From NCBI RefSeq assembly GCF_022394535.1, contig NZ_CP089414.1:1674001-1738000 (forward strand): 64,000 nucleotides of DNA, written 5' to 3'. Below the pieces are notes generated by a model. The model searched no databases and was not told where the DNA came from. It was given only the letters and a program-made list of their open reading frames with translations. Source of the DNA: Dyella terrae (GTDB taxonomy: Bacteria; Pseudomonadota; Gammaproteobacteria; Xanthomonadales; Rhodanobacteraceae). The position numbers and the translations under genes were made by a program. Below, piece by piece: positions 47,201 through 58,388 of the stretch. Each line of letters opens with the position of its first letter. Within the stretch, counting starts at the first letter, position 1.

Positions 47201-47562
47201 TGGTTACGGCCTCCCGTCTGCGACTGCGCCCGATCCTGATGACCTCGTTTGCCTTCATGCTCGGCGTGTTCCCGCTGGCCATCTCCACCGGTGCCGGCGC
47301 CAACTCCCGCCACTCCATCGGTACGGGCGTGATCGGCGGCATGTTCTTCGCCACGTTCCTGGGCTTGCTGCTGATCCCGGTGTTCTACGTGACGGTGCGT
47401 CGACTGCTTGGTGACAAGCTGGACGAGACATCGCACACGATCCGCCAGGCTCACGGCGGTGCGGTGACTGACGGGCACGACGGCACCGCGCCGCAGGGCG
47501 GCGGTGGCACCACTCAAGGCCCGATGCAGCCGTTCGATTCGGATCCGCGCCGCGGCGCGTGA
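44284..47562 (+). CDS. RND multidrug efflux pump, AcrB/MexB (HAE1) type
   Basis: A 1092-residue inner-membrane trimeric pump. It begins MPSFFIDRPIFAWVVAI; the proton-relay Asp pair is in GIVVDDAIVVIENVER (helix 4) and the Lys in LAAKNAILIVEFAVEQ (helix 10). The docking and pore domains contain NEDQGFALAIVNLPPGAT and RGLSQFGGIDMFLQAR typical of AcrB. It is about 40 residues longer than AcrB because of a C-terminal Gly/Thr-rich cytoplasmic tail (AVTDGHDGTAPQGGGGTTQ). Expected substrates are hydrophobic drugs, dyes and bile-salt-like compounds. No outer-membrane factor follows; a strong terminator does. Confidence 0.92.
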   Translation: MPSFFIDRPIFAWVVAILITLVGTISVLNMGIESYPNIAPPQVVVSATYPGANADTMEKNVTQVIEQQLTGIDHLLYFSSSSNSNGTSTITLSFETGTDPDIAQVQVQNKVQLAQPRLPTAVTQQGVVVAKSNPDFLMFVSLVSSNPDIDGNRLADIIASQVADQVGRIPGVGATRLIGAEYGVRIWLNPDKLQGYGLAASQVYAAVAAQNVQFAAGSLGADPSPKDQGFTATVSAEGRFSSPEEFGNIILRANSDGTVVKLSDVARIDFGPQSYGLAATWNGQQVGGLGVQLLPGANALDVADAVKAKMAELSRDFPEGVTWFAPYDTTPFVKISIEEVIHTLVEAIILVFLVMLIFLQNFRATVIPTLVIPVALLGTFIGLVALGFTVNQLTLFGMVLAIGIVVDDAIVVIENVERIMTEEQLSPKEATRKAMGQITGAVVAITVVLAAVFVPSALQPGASGVIYKQFALTIAVSMGFSAFLALSFTPALCATLLKPVHDHKKNIVYRKFNDLFDRVTHTYSGHIGSAARHAPRWMMVFVVVAALAGFLYTKLPTSFVPNEDQGFALAIVNLPPGATLHRTEEVMAEMRERVKQSPLQADIVGMYQISGFSFIGQSESTGMAFIKLKDWKERDITADDWILKANGVMHGIRDAQIFVVNLPTIRGLSQFGGIDMFLQARAGQTHGELMQAMGTVVGKAKDNHALFGVRPNSLPDAPQWDMKVDRVQAQAMGLSVSDVYTAIQMMLAPVYVNDFVYGGRVKRVYLQADQAYRMSPEALQHIYTPSSLSSGSSSSSTYAATVNPYNMIPISSVVKTNWDMGSPALTRYNGYAAVEIVGNEAPGFSTGQAMTALQSIVDNDLPKGFGADWTGQSYQEILAGNSATLLMVLSIVIVFLCLAALYESWSIPVAVLLVVPLGLLGTVVFSMLRGLPNDMYFKIGLITVIGLAAKNAILIVEFAVEQQQSGQSLFQAVVTASRLRLRPILMTSFAFMLGVFPLAISTGAGANSRHSIGTGVIGGMFFATFLGLLLIPVFYVTVRRLLGDKLDETSHTIRQAHGGAVTDGHDGTAPQGGGGTTQGPMQPFDSDPRRGA

Positions 47563-47585
47563 TCCGGGTCCACCGGACGTTCAAC

Positions 47586-47617
47586 AAAAAGCCCCGGTCG
47601 CAAGACCGGGGCTTTTT
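47586..47617 (+). terminator. Rho-independent terminator after the AcrAB-type operon
   Basis: AAAAAGCCCCGGTC, loop GCAA, then the perfect 14-base complement ending in a T-run. It lies 23 bases after the pump stop. With A-rich and T-rich ends it can also serve the convergent cyclase gene. Confidence 0.92.
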
Positions 47618-47680
47618 CTTTGGCAGTCGGCGCTAGCGCTTGGCGGAGCCAGTATCAATGCAGTGCGCAGAGCGCGCGGC

Positions 47681-48625
47681 TTACTGTTCGCCGCTGACGG
47701 TGGTATTCCGACCGCGCACCTTCGCCGAATACAGCCTACGGTCCACCAGCTCGAGGAAAGCCTGCCGCTCGTCCCCATGCATCGGCACCACCGTGCCGGC
47801 GCCGATACTCAGGGTCAGCGCCATGCCGGCCATGGAGCGCTCGTGCGGTATCCATTCGGTGCGAATCAATTCGTGGCAACGCTCGGCCACCTGCATGGCT
47901 GTAGCCGCATCAGTGTCGGGCAACACGAGCACGAATTCTTCGCCGCCGAACCGAGCCAGGAAATCGCGTGGACCGCGCACCGCCTTCTCCAGCGTCTTGG
48001 CGACCACCTTGAGGCAATAGTCGCCTTGCACGTGCCCGTAGTGGTCGTTGTACTGTTTGAAATAATCGATATCGAGCATGAGCAGCGACAACGGTCGCGA
48101 ACCGTGGCGCGCGCTGGTCCACTCTTCGTCGAATACCGTGTCGAAACGGCGGCGATTGGCGATGCCGGTGAGACCATCCTTGAAGGACAAGGTCTCCAGT
48201 TCCCGCTGCAGCTCGATCAGGCGCTGTTCGGTGCGCTTGCGCTCGCTGATGTCGAACATAAAACCGACCAGGGCATCCACGCTGCCGTCGTCCTTGCGCA
48301 CGACATGCACCACGTCGCGGATCCATACGTAACTGCCATCCCTGCACAGCGCGCGGTAGTCGGCCTCGTGGTCCACGCCGGCCTTGGATTGGGCCACGCA
48401 AAAATTCACGGCCCAGTCGCGATCGTCCGAATGGATGCGATCCGCCCAGTCCTGCACGCTCACCCAGCTGTCGGGCGCCCAGCCAAGCAGTTCCTCGATC
48501 TGCGGGCCAATGTAGGAGAACGACAGCGTGTCCCACTGGATGCGCCAGGGAATGGCTTTGGTGGACTCGAGCAAGGTCTTGTAGACCATGCTTTCTTCTT
48601 CCAGCTTCTCAACGACATCTGACAT
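47681..48625 (-). CDS. PAS-domain diguanylate cyclase
   Basis: A 314-residue signalling protein. A PAS/PAC sensor domain (about residues 20-135) holds SFSYIGPQIEELLGW and ends ALVGFMFDISERKRTEQRL. A coiled linker leads to a GGDEF domain with DGLTGIANRRRFD, LLMLDIDYFKQYND (metal Asp) and an intact active-site RFGGEEFVLVLP, so it should make cyclic di-GMP. No membrane segment is seen: it is cytosolic. An RxxD inhibitory site is not obvious. The start is uncertain; MSDVVEKLEEES at 48625 was chosen as the conservative choice, but the frame is open to ATGs at 48658, 48673 and 48688. It faces the AcrAB terminator. Confidence 0.85.
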   Translation of the reverse strand: MSDVVEKLEEESMVYKTLLESTKAIPWRIQWDTLSFSYIGPQIEELLGWAPDSWVSVQDWADRIHSDDRDWAVNFCVAQSKAGVDHEADYRALCRDGSYVWIRDVVHVVRKDDGSVDALVGFMFDISERKRTEQRLIELQRELETLSFKDGLTGIANRRRFDTVFDEEWTSARHGSRPLSLLMLDIDYFKQYNDHYGHVQGDYCLKVVAKTLEKAVRGPRDFLARFGGEEFVLVLPDTDAATAMQVAERCHELIRTEWIPHERSMAGMALTLSIGAGTVVPMHGDERQAFLELVDRRLYSAKVRGRNTTVSGEQ

Positions 48626-48737
48626 GGGCGGCTCGCAGCACGTGGATGGTGATTCCATGTTGGAAGCAACCATCGTGCCGCGCCCCATGATGGCGGCCGA
48701 AAGCGCGAGGAAGGCCGATTCCCCGCGCTTTCAGACC

Positions 48738-49571
48738 TCAGGCGGCATCGCCGAAGTGCCCACGCATGAACTCGATGTAGCCCTGTTCGGTCAGTTCCCG
48801 ACGCGCCCGGACGAAACCGCGCTCATCGCCGCCGACCAGATAGCGAAGGCGGTCGGTGTCGTCCGTGACGGCCTGCTGGATTACCTGGGCCACCTCGTCT
48901 GACGTCATCATGCGGCCCGCGCGCATGCTGTCGAATGCCGCGTTGGTCTGCGCCACGAACGCGTCATAGTCGGCCATGCGCCCCTGCTCACCGTGCTCCG
49001 CGCCGGATCGCTCACCGAAGCGCGTGCTGCTAACGCCGCCATGCGGGATCACCAGCTTCACCGCAATGCCTTGCGATGCCAGCTCGTACGACAGCGACTC
49101 GGAGAAACCTTCCAGCGCGAACTTGCTGGCGCAGTACAGTGAGATCAGTGGCAGCGTGAACATGCCCGCGCCCGAACTCACGTTGACGATCACGCCCGCA
49201 TGGCGGCGGCGAAAATGCGGCAGGATCGCCCGCGTCACCGCCATCACGCCAAACACGTTCACCTCGAACTGCTCGCGCACCTTCGCATCGGGCGTAGCCT
49301 CAAACAGCCCGTACTGGCCGAAACCGGCGTTGTTCACCAGCGCATCAATGTGCCCGAACCGGGCCATGCCGGCGTCAATGGCGGCATGAATGCTGGTCTC
49401 ATCCTGCACGTCCAGCCGCGTCACCAACACGTTCGGCAACGCGGCCAGGTCACTCGCAGCCGAAGGGTTACGCAGTGTCGCCACCACGTTCCAGCCCGCA
49501 TCGGCGAAACGCCGGACGGCGGCATGGCCGATGCCTGAAGAGGTGCCGGTGATGAGTATCGTCTTGCTCAT
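48738..49571 (-). CDS. Short-chain dehydrogenase/reductase
   Basis: A 277-residue classical SDR. The NAD(P) motif is TGTSSGIGHAA (about residues 8-18), NNAG appears in LVNNAGFGQYG, and the catalytic Ser, Tyr and Lys are in NVSSGAGMF and YCASKFALEG (YxxxK). The substrate is unknown; length and C-terminal sequence resemble oxidoreductases of the DltE/KR type. It is transcribed divergently from a LysR gene 99 bases away, a usual regulator/target arrangement. The ATG at 49571 has GAGCGAAACTC upstream, a modest site. Confidence 0.87.
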   Translation of the reverse strand: MSKTILITGTSSGIGHAAVRRFADAGWNVVATLRNPSAASDLAALPNVLVTRLDVQDETSIHAAIDAGMARFGHIDALVNNAGFGQYGLFEATPDAKVREQFEVNVFGVMAVTRAILPHFRRRHAGVIVNVSSGAGMFTLPLISLYCASKFALEGFSESLSYELASQGIAVKLVIPHGGVSSTRFGERSGAEHGEQGRMADYDAFVAQTNAAFDSMRAGRMMTSDEVAQVIQQAVTDDTDRLRYLVGGDERGFVRARRELTEQGYIEFMRGHFGDAA

Positions 49572-49670
49572 GAGTTTCGCTCCCTATCAGTGGATACAGG
49601 AAACGTAGCGGCCACCCATTGATGTAACAATCGGCCCAATCCAGCATGGGCTGTTGCAGGAATCAGCACA

Positions 49671-50569
49671 ATGAAACGCACCGGACTGGACGAACTCAAG
49701 GCTGTCGTTGCCGTTGCCACCCACCTGAGCTTTCGTGCCGCGGCCACCGAACTTGGCATGTCGCCATCGGCGCTCAGCCACGCTATCGGCGCGCTTGAGC
49801 AACGTATGGGCGTGCGGTTGTTCCATCGCACGACCCGTAGCGTGGCCTTGTCGGAAGCCGGCGAGCAGTTCCTGGCGTGTGTGCGCCCCGCACTACGCGA
49901 CATCGCCGATGCGATGGACGTGGTCAACCAGTTCCGCGACACCCCGACCGGCACGCTGCGCATCAATGTGTCGCTGGGTGCTGCACGGATGGTGCTGACG
50001 CCCATCGTGCTGCGCTTCCTGGAGCGCTACCCCGACATGCACGTGGACCTGGTATCCAACGACCGCATGATGGATATCGTGGCCGAGGGTTTCGATGCGG
50101 GCATCCGCCAGCGCGATGCCGTTCCGCAGGACATGATCGCCGTGCCGTGCACGCCTGACCTGCGCTTTGCCATCGTCGGCTCGCCACTTATTTCCGCGAT
50201 CGCGAAAGGCCCGCGTCCCCTGCCGACCTGATGTCCCATACCTGCATCCGCGCACGTCTGCCCACAGGGACGCCGTATCGCTGGGAGTTCGAGAAGCACG
50301 GGGAAGCCGTCACCGTGGACGTAGCCGGCCCGCTGACGCTCAGCCAATGGGACCTGATGGTGGAGGCTGCGCTGCAAGGCGTAGGCCTGGCCTATGCCAG
50401 CGAATGGACCGTGGCCGAGCACATCGCCTCAGGTCGGCTTGTCCGCGTACTGGACGACTGGACGCCGCCCTATCCCGGCTTGGCGCTGTACTACCCCGGC
50501 CACCGCCACGTGCCCGCGGGATTGCGCGCGCTGGTCGAGTTGGTGAAAGAGGTTATGCGAGGCGATTGA
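49671..50569 (+). pseudogene. LysR-family regulator, interrupted by a -1 frameshift
   Basis: The first part (49671 to about 50187) encodes the winged helix-turn-helix LSFRAAATELGMSPSALSHA and most of effector subdomain I, up to RFAIVGSP. It then runs into a stop at 50231. The family sequence continues in another frame as YFRDRERPASPADLMSHTCIR and on through YRWEFEKHG to the end at 50569. Adding one base near 50187 restores a 299-residue protein, the exact LysR norm. The regulator is divergent from the SDR gene and would control it. Whether the lesion is real or a sequencing error is unknown; the second half has no start signal of its own, so it is not treated as a separate gene. Confidence 0.8.
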
Positions 50570-50607
50570 ACGCACTCGCCACTAGCACGGGAAAGCTCTG
50601 TCGCCGC

Positions 50608-50623
50608 ACCGATAGCTATCGGT
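50608..50623. repeat. Perfect 16-bp palindrome
   Basis: ACCGATAGCTATCGGT is its own reverse complement. It lies between the convergent LysR and acyl-CoA dehydrogenase genes. It could form a hairpin at mRNA ends or be a binding site. Confidence 0.5.
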
Positions 50624-50684
50624 AGCGCCAGAACGAAAAGCCTTAGGCGCCGTCCTTGGCAAGAGGGGGTACCGAATCCCTGGT

Positions 50685-50706
50685 TAATCGCAAGTATTTG
50701 CGATTA
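50685..50706. terminator. Perfect hairpin between convergent genes
   Basis: TAATCGCAA, loop GTAT, TTGCGATTA: nine paired bases, 80 bases beyond the acyl-CoA dehydrogenase stop. It has no T-run and is A/T-closed, so terminator function is tentative. Confidence 0.35.
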
Positions 50707-50786
50707 CTCTGATGCGCGTCAACTGCCCCATGGCAACCCTACAAAAGAAAGCTCGGGCGCTGCCAAGGGCTTTCCTCATGCAGTGC

Positions 50787-51947
<1,161 letters not shown>

Positions 51948-52077
51948 GGAAGGCTCCAAGGGGGAACAGGGAAGCCCTCCATTTTAGCCCGCCAAGCGCT
52001 GCGACCTCTGTGCGAGTGCAGCAACGCTGCATAGAAGCGCTCCCCTAGGGCACGCCCCTCCCGAAACCCGCTTTAAC

Positions 52078-52133
52078 TTGACGCCCCGGCCCCCCGGGCC
52101 TAGCCTTATGTATCTTTGCATCGCGATATAAGG
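52078..52133 (+). promoter_or_regulatory. Promoter and dyad operator of the methionine-cycle operon
   Basis: TTGACG (52078-52083), 17 bases and TAGCCT (52101-52106) form a candidate promoter. A dyad CCTTAT (52104-52109) ... ATAAGG (52128-52133), with the palindrome ATCGCGAT at its centre-right, overlaps the -10 element and runs into the ribosome binding site. This is where an autoregulating ArsR-type repressor would bind. Confidence 0.5.
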
Positions 52134-52139
52134 ATACCC

Positions 52140-53066
52140 ATGGACTTGGCTACCGCCTCCAGCGTCTTGCGTCTGCTGGCGGACCCCACCCGGGTGCGCT
52201 TGCTCGCCCTGCTCGAACGCGAGGAACTCACCGTGGCCGAGCTCGCCGCGGTGCTTCACCTTGCCCAGCCGCGCGTGTCCACCCACCTCGCCAAGCTCAA
52301 GGAAGCGGAGCTGGTGCGCGACCGCCGCGCAGGCGTCTCCGCCTATTACCGCGCCAACGCCGAAACCGACGAACACCTGCAGGTACTACTGAAGTCCCTG
52401 CGCGACAACATCGACGACGCGCTGCTGCGCGAAGATGCCGAGCGACTGCCAGGTGTACTCGCGCAGCGCGCCAGCGAAGAAGGCTGGGCCGATACCGTGG
52501 CGGGTGACATGGAGCGCCATTATTCACCGGGCCGCACCTGGGAAACCCTGGCTCGTTCGCTGCTGCAACTATTGGAAACCGGCGACGTGCTGGATATCGC
52601 CTCCGGCGATGGCATTACCGCCGAGCTACTGGCGCCGCATGCGCATTCCATTGTTTGCGTGGACAGCAGCGAGCGGGTGGTGGACGCCGCCGCGCAACGC
52701 CTCAAGTCTTTCCACAACGTCGAAGTGCTCAAAGGCGACATGCACGCGCTCGATCTCGGCGAGCGTCGCTTCGACCTTGTGCTGATGCTGCACGCCCTTA
52801 CCTATGCCGAACACCCGGCCACCGCCGTTGCCGAGGCCGCACGCCTACTGCGCAGCGGCGGACGCCTGCTGGCCGTGACGCTGGGCAAGCACGACCACCG
52901 TGCCGTGGTGGAGCCGTTCGATCACCGCAACCTTGGCTTCTCGCACGATGAATTGAATGGCTTCGCCCAAAAGGCCGGCCTGGAAGCCATGAGCTGTACG
53001 CGACTGAGCCGCGAGCGCAAGGCGCCTTATTTCGAAGTGATCAGCCTGCTCGCACGCAAGCCCTGA
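52140..53066 (+). CDS. ArsR-type regulator fused to a SAM-dependent methyltransferase domain (SahR-like)
   Basis: A 308-residue fusion. Residues 1-95 are an ArsR winged helix: LRLLADPTRVRLLALLEREE, LTVAELAAVLHLAQPRVSTHL, then a wing with RAGVSAYYRA. No metal-binding CxC motif is seen in the recognition region, so it is not a classical metal sensor. Residues about 140-300 are a class I methyltransferase fold, with GDVLDIASGDGITAE (SAM motif I) and FDLVLMLHAL. ArsR proteins of this kind beside metH match the SahR group, which senses S-adenosylhomocysteine and represses methyl-cycle genes; that role is inferred. AAGGA lies 8 bases before the ATG. metH follows 11 bases after the stop. Confidence 0.85.
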   Translation: MDLATASSVLRLLADPTRVRLLALLEREELTVAELAAVLHLAQPRVSTHLAKLKEAELVRDRRAGVSAYYRANAETDEHLQVLLKSLRDNIDDALLREDAERLPGVLAQRASEEGWADTVAGDMERHYSPGRTWETLARSLLQLLETGDVLDIASGDGITAELLAPHAHSIVCVDSSERVVDAAAQRLKSFHNVEVLKGDMHALDLGERRFDLVLMLHALTYAEHPATAVAEAARLLRSGGRLLAVTLGKHDHRAVVEPFDHRNLGFSHDELNGFAQKAGLEAMSCTRLSRERKAPYFEVISLLARKP

Positions 53067-53077
53067 GGAGTTGATCC

Positions 53078-54157
53078 ATGAGCACCCTACCCTGGCTCCA
53101 CCCCGAACGCGTTGCCCTGCTGGAAAAGGGCCTGCGCGAGCGCATCCTGATCATCGATGGCGGCATGGGTACCATGCTGCAAGGCCATCAGTTGGACGAA
53201 ACCGCCTTTCGCGGCGAACGCTTCGTCGATGGTCACGACAGCACGCACGCGCATGACCACCCCGGCGATTGCGACCTCAAGGGCAACAACGACCTGCTCA
53301 CGCTGACCACCCCGGACATTATCCGCGGCGTGCACGAAGCGTATCTGGCCGCCGGTGCGGATCTGGTTGAAACCAACACCTTCAACTCCACACGCATCAG
53401 CCAGGCCGATTACCACCTGGAGCATCTGGCGTACGAGTTGAACCGGGAAGGCGCACGCCTCGCCCGCGCCGCCTGCGACACGTTCGAAGCAAAGACACCG
53501 GACAAGCCGCGCTTCGTCATCGGCGTGCTCGGCCCGACCAGCCGCACCGCCTCGTTGTCGCCTGACGTCAACGATCCAGGCTTCCGTAACGTCACTTTCG
53601 AAGAACTGGTAAGCAACTACACCGAATCCACCGCAGGCCTGATGGACGGCGGTGCCGACGTGATCATGGTCGAAACCATCTTCGACACGCTCAATGCCAA
53701 GGCCGCGCTGTTCGCCATCAGCGAACTGTTCCGCGAGCGCGGTGTGCGCCTGCCCGTGATGATCTCCGGCACCATCACCGACCGCTCCGGCCGCACGCTC
53801 TCCGGCCAGACGGCCGAAGCGTTCTATTACTCGGTACAGCACGCGCGCCCGATCTCTGTGGGCCTCAACTGCGCGCTGGGCGCCGCCGACCTGCGCCCGC
53901 ACGTGCAGGTGCTGTCCGACACCGCCACCTGTTTCATCAGCACGCACCCGAACGCAGGCCTGCCCAATGCCTTCGGCGAGTACGACGAAACGCCGGAGCA
54001 GATGGCCTCCGTGATCAGCGGCTTCGCCCGCGACGGTCTGCTCAATATGGTCGGTGGCTGCTGCGGCACCACGCCCGCACACATCAAAGCCATCGCCGAT
54101 GCGGTGCGTGACGTCGCGCCGCGTGCCCTACCTGCCAAAGCGCAGGAGGCCGCATGA
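53078..54157 (+). CDS. metH: Methionine synthase, N-terminal homocysteine-binding half
   Basis: A 359-residue protein equal to the first module of cobalamin-dependent methionine synthase. It has [11 protein letters not shown] at the start of the barrel, the conserved [11 protein letters not shown] and the zinc/homocysteine cysteines in GLNCALGA and [13 protein letters not shown]. It ends after about 350 residues, where the pterin module would begin in the one-piece enzyme, so the split falls exactly at a domain border. GAGGAG precedes the ATG. It must work with the C-terminal half encoded 156 bases downstream. A stand-alone homocysteine methyltransferase is less likely given the adjacent gene. 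Confidence 0.9.
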   Translation: MSTLPWLHPERVALLEKGLRERILIIDGGMGTMLQGHQLDETAFRGERFVDGHDSTHAHDHPGDCDLKGNNDLLTLTTPDIIRGVHEAYLAAGADLVETNTFNSTRISQADYHLEHLAYELNREGARLARAACDTFEAKTPDKPRFVIGVLGPTSRTASLSPDVNDPGFRNVTFEELVSNYTESTAGLMDGGADVIMVETIFDTLNAKAALFAISELFRERGVRLPVMISGTITDRSGRTLSGQTAEAFYYSVQHARPISVGLNCALGAADLRPHVQVLSDTATCFISTHPNAGLPNAFGEYDETPEQMASVISGFARDGLLNMVGGCCGTTPAHIKAIADAVRDVAPRALPAKAQEAA

Positions 54158-54158
54158 C

Positions 54159-54221
54159 ACTCCCTCTCCCCTTCGGGCGACCCGAAGGAAGTCCCGTGGG
54201 AGAGAGGGTTGGGGTGAGGGG
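54159..54221. repeat. Repeat element between the metH halves
   Basis: Begins CTCCCTCTCCCCTTCGGG, contains the hairpin CTTCGGG-CGA-CCCGAAG and ends GGGAGAGAGGGTTGGGGTG-like, closely related to the outer repeats at 32511-32549 and 33518-33556. It starts directly after the metH N-half stop codon and separates the two coding halves. Confidence 0.75.
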
Positions 54222-54283
54222 TCAACCTGGCCTCAAGCTCGCACTTTTTGAACGGCTCGCAAGTCCCGCCCCTTCACCTCAGT

Positions 54284-54313
54284 CCTCTCCCCGCCGGGGA
54301 GAGGAGGAAAAGC
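54284..54313 (+). promoter_or_regulatory. Hairpin overlapping the ribosome binding site of the metH C-half
   Basis: CCTCTCCCC (54284-54292), loop GCC, GGGGAGAGG (54296-54304), immediately followed by AGG AAAAGC ATG. The Shine-Dalgarno sequence AGGAGG (54302-54307) is half inside the stem. The fold could restrain translation of the C-half. The hairpin is derived from the repeat family next to it. Confidence 0.55.
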
Positions 54314-56998
<2,685 letters not shown>

Positions 56999-57108
56999 GG
57001 GCCTCTGAAGCGGGTCGCGCACATGGACTCTGTGCGCGATCTCTGTGTCTCCGCACATCGCAGCGATCGGTTATCGCCGCCGGAAATCTTCTGCAAGAAG
57101 GCTTTCCC

Positions 57109-57450
57109 TCAGACCTCACTCTCGATCAACGAGCGACGCTTCATCTCGCGCATGTGCACAACGAGGTTGTAGACGGACACGAACGACGGGAAGAAATTCG
57201 ACAGGATGCCTACCGAGTCGTTCTTGCCGAAGATGAAGTAGGACAGCAGCAGCGCGCTGCCAACCACCGACAGCCACCAGAACGACAATGGCATCACCAC
57301 GCGCTTGAGCTTGCGCGTGTAATACAGCTGCACGAACCAGCGGCTGGTGAACATCACCGACCCCAGAAGGCCCACCATTTTCCAGGGCGTCAGTTCGAAC
57401 CGATGCAAGGCTTCGAGGACGTGGCTGAGTTCGTGAGTCAGGAAGTCCAT
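57109..57450 (-). CDS. LAB_N-domain membrane protein (lipid-A-disaccharide synthase N-terminal-like)
   Basis: A 113-residue protein with the LAB_N domain: three or so hydrophobic helices, GSVMFTSRWFVQLYYTRKLK and PLSFWWLSVVGSALLLSYF, ending FPSFVSVYNLVVHMRE. The domain occurs as a free-standing small membrane protein in several proteobacteria, often near lipid or glycan modification genes; it is not the glycosyltransferase LpxB itself. The ATG at 57450 (MDFLTHELS) matches relatives, but neither it nor the ATG at 57483 has a good ribosome binding site. It is convergent with metH (110 bases between stops) and divergent from the tRNA. Function unknown. Confidence 0.75.
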   Translation of the reverse strand: MDFLTHELSHVLEALHRFELTPWKMVGLLGSVMFTSRWFVQLYYTRKLKRVVMPLSFWWLSVVGSALLLSYFIFGKNDSVGILSNFFPSFVSVYNLVVHMREMKRRSLIESEV

Positions 57451-57540
57451 GGGCGGATAGCTGGTAGCTGAAAAGCCGAGCATTGTACTGGTTCACCTTT
57501 CAATCAACTGCCATCCCGGGCACTTTTTTGTGTCAGAGGC

Positions 57541-57569
57541 TTGACCGGTTACCCCTCTCCCCGTATATT
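57541..57569 (+). promoter_or_regulatory. Sigma-70 promoter of the tRNA-Val gene
   Basis: TTGACC (57541-57546), exactly 17 bases, TATATT (57564-57569). The start point would be near 57576, just before the mature tRNA 5' end. A GC-rich GCGCGC discriminator follows, typical of stringently controlled tRNA promoters. Confidence 0.8.
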
Positions 57570-57581
57570 TGCGCGCTCGGC

Positions 57582-57656
57582 GGGCGATTAGCTCAGCGGT
57601 AGAGCACTGCCTTCACACGGCAGGTGTCGCAAGTTCGATCCTTGCATCGCCCACCA
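57582..57656 (+). tRNA. tRNA-Val (anticodon CAC)
   Basis: A 75-base tRNA including the encoded CCA. The acceptor GGGCGAT pairs with ATCGCCC; the D-arm has AGCTCAGCGGTAGAGC; the anticodon stem CTGCC/GGCAG encloses TTCACAC (anticodon CAC, codon GUG); the T-arm is GCAAGTTCGATCCTTGC. Promoter upstream and terminator downstream make it a single-gene unit. Confidence 0.97.
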
Positions 57657-57668
57657 TCAAGATTCTGG

Positions 57669-57693
57669 AAAAGCCACCCTTCGGGTGGCTTTT
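57669..57693 (+). terminator. Rho-independent terminator of the tRNA-Val gene
   Basis: AAAAGCCACCC, loop TTC, GGGTGGCTTTT followed by further Ts. It begins 13 bases after the CCA end. Confidence 0.92.
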
Positions 57694-57797
57694 TTGTTGC
57701 GCGCCTCACGCGTAGTAACCGGGGTAACTACTCCAACTACACCCGCATTCGGGTGGCAGAGGACATCATCGGCTAGCGGCGCCAGTAACTCCTCACC

Positions 57798-58283
57798 TTA
57801 CGGAAACAGCGAAAGCTCGCCTTCGACCTCCACCGGAATATTGAACGGCAACTCCGCCATGCCGACGGCACTGCGTGTATGCGCGCCCCGTTGCGGCCCG
57901 TAGAGCGCAATGATCAGGTCCGAGAAGCCATTGATCACGTTCGGTTGCTCGATGAAACCGGGCGCGGAGTTGACCATGCCAAAGATGCGATGCCAGCGCC
58001 GGATACGATCCAAATCGCCAATGCTGCGCTTGAGGCTCGCGAGCACGGAAAGCGCCACGAGGCGAGCGGATTGGTAGCCCTCGGCCACCGTGAGGTTGGT
58101 ACCCAGCTTGCCGAATGGCGGCGCCATCAAGCCATCGGCACCCTGCGGCCCATGCCCCGAAAAGAACACGCGCGTGCCATCCACCTGCACGGCGTCGAAC
58201 GGCAGGCGCAACCCAGCTGGCAGGGTGAAAGGTGGCGGCAGCGTCAGCCCCATGTCCGCAAGGCGTACATCGATCTCGCTCAC
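57798..58283 (-). CDS. RidA-family (YjgF/YER057c/UK114) protein
   Basis: A 161-residue RidA-fold protein. Recognisable parts are GTRVFFSGHGPQGADG, GYQSARLVALSVLASLKRSIGDLDRI and the C-terminal GAHTRSAVGMAELPFNIPVEVEGELSLFP (in part: ELPFNIPVEVEGELSL). It lacks the usual C-terminal Arg-x-Glu context of enamine-deaminating RidA in the exact form (HTRSAVG instead), so catalytic deamination is uncertain. The GTG at 58283 has GGAG five bases upstream and gives MSEIDVRLAD, a common start in this subgroup; earlier GTGs at 58289 and 58322 are alternatives. It is downstream of the TetR gene on the same strand. Confidence 0.82.
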   Translation of the reverse strand: MSEIDVRLADMGLTLPPPFTLPAGLRLPFDAVQVDGTRVFFSGHGPQGADGLMAPPFGKLGTNLTVAEGYQSARLVALSVLASLKRSIGDLDRIRRWHRIFGMVNSAPGFIEQPNVINGFSDLIIALYGPQRGAHTRSAVGMAELPFNIPVEVEGELSLFP

Positions 58284-58388
58284 AGGCACTCCGTCGTCAA
58301 GAAGGCTGGTTGAGTGGCTCACGCGCCTACGGCCATCCTTTCAGACGGCCATCGCTGCGTCAAAGACGAGCCGGCCAGAACAACCCCA

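Noticed and set aside
45460..47517. 685-codon open frame antisense to the AcrB-type pump
   Set aside because: His/Arg-rich shadow without domain; the plus strand is a full RND pump.
50231..50569. Second half of the LysR gene as an independent gene
   Set aside because: No ribosome binding site and it is the missing C-terminal half of the interrupted LysR protein.
51948..52139. SAH or SAM riboswitch before the methionine-cycle operon
   Set aside because: Only a short leader remains after the likely promoter; no pseudoknot-like pairing seen. A dyad operator explains the region better.
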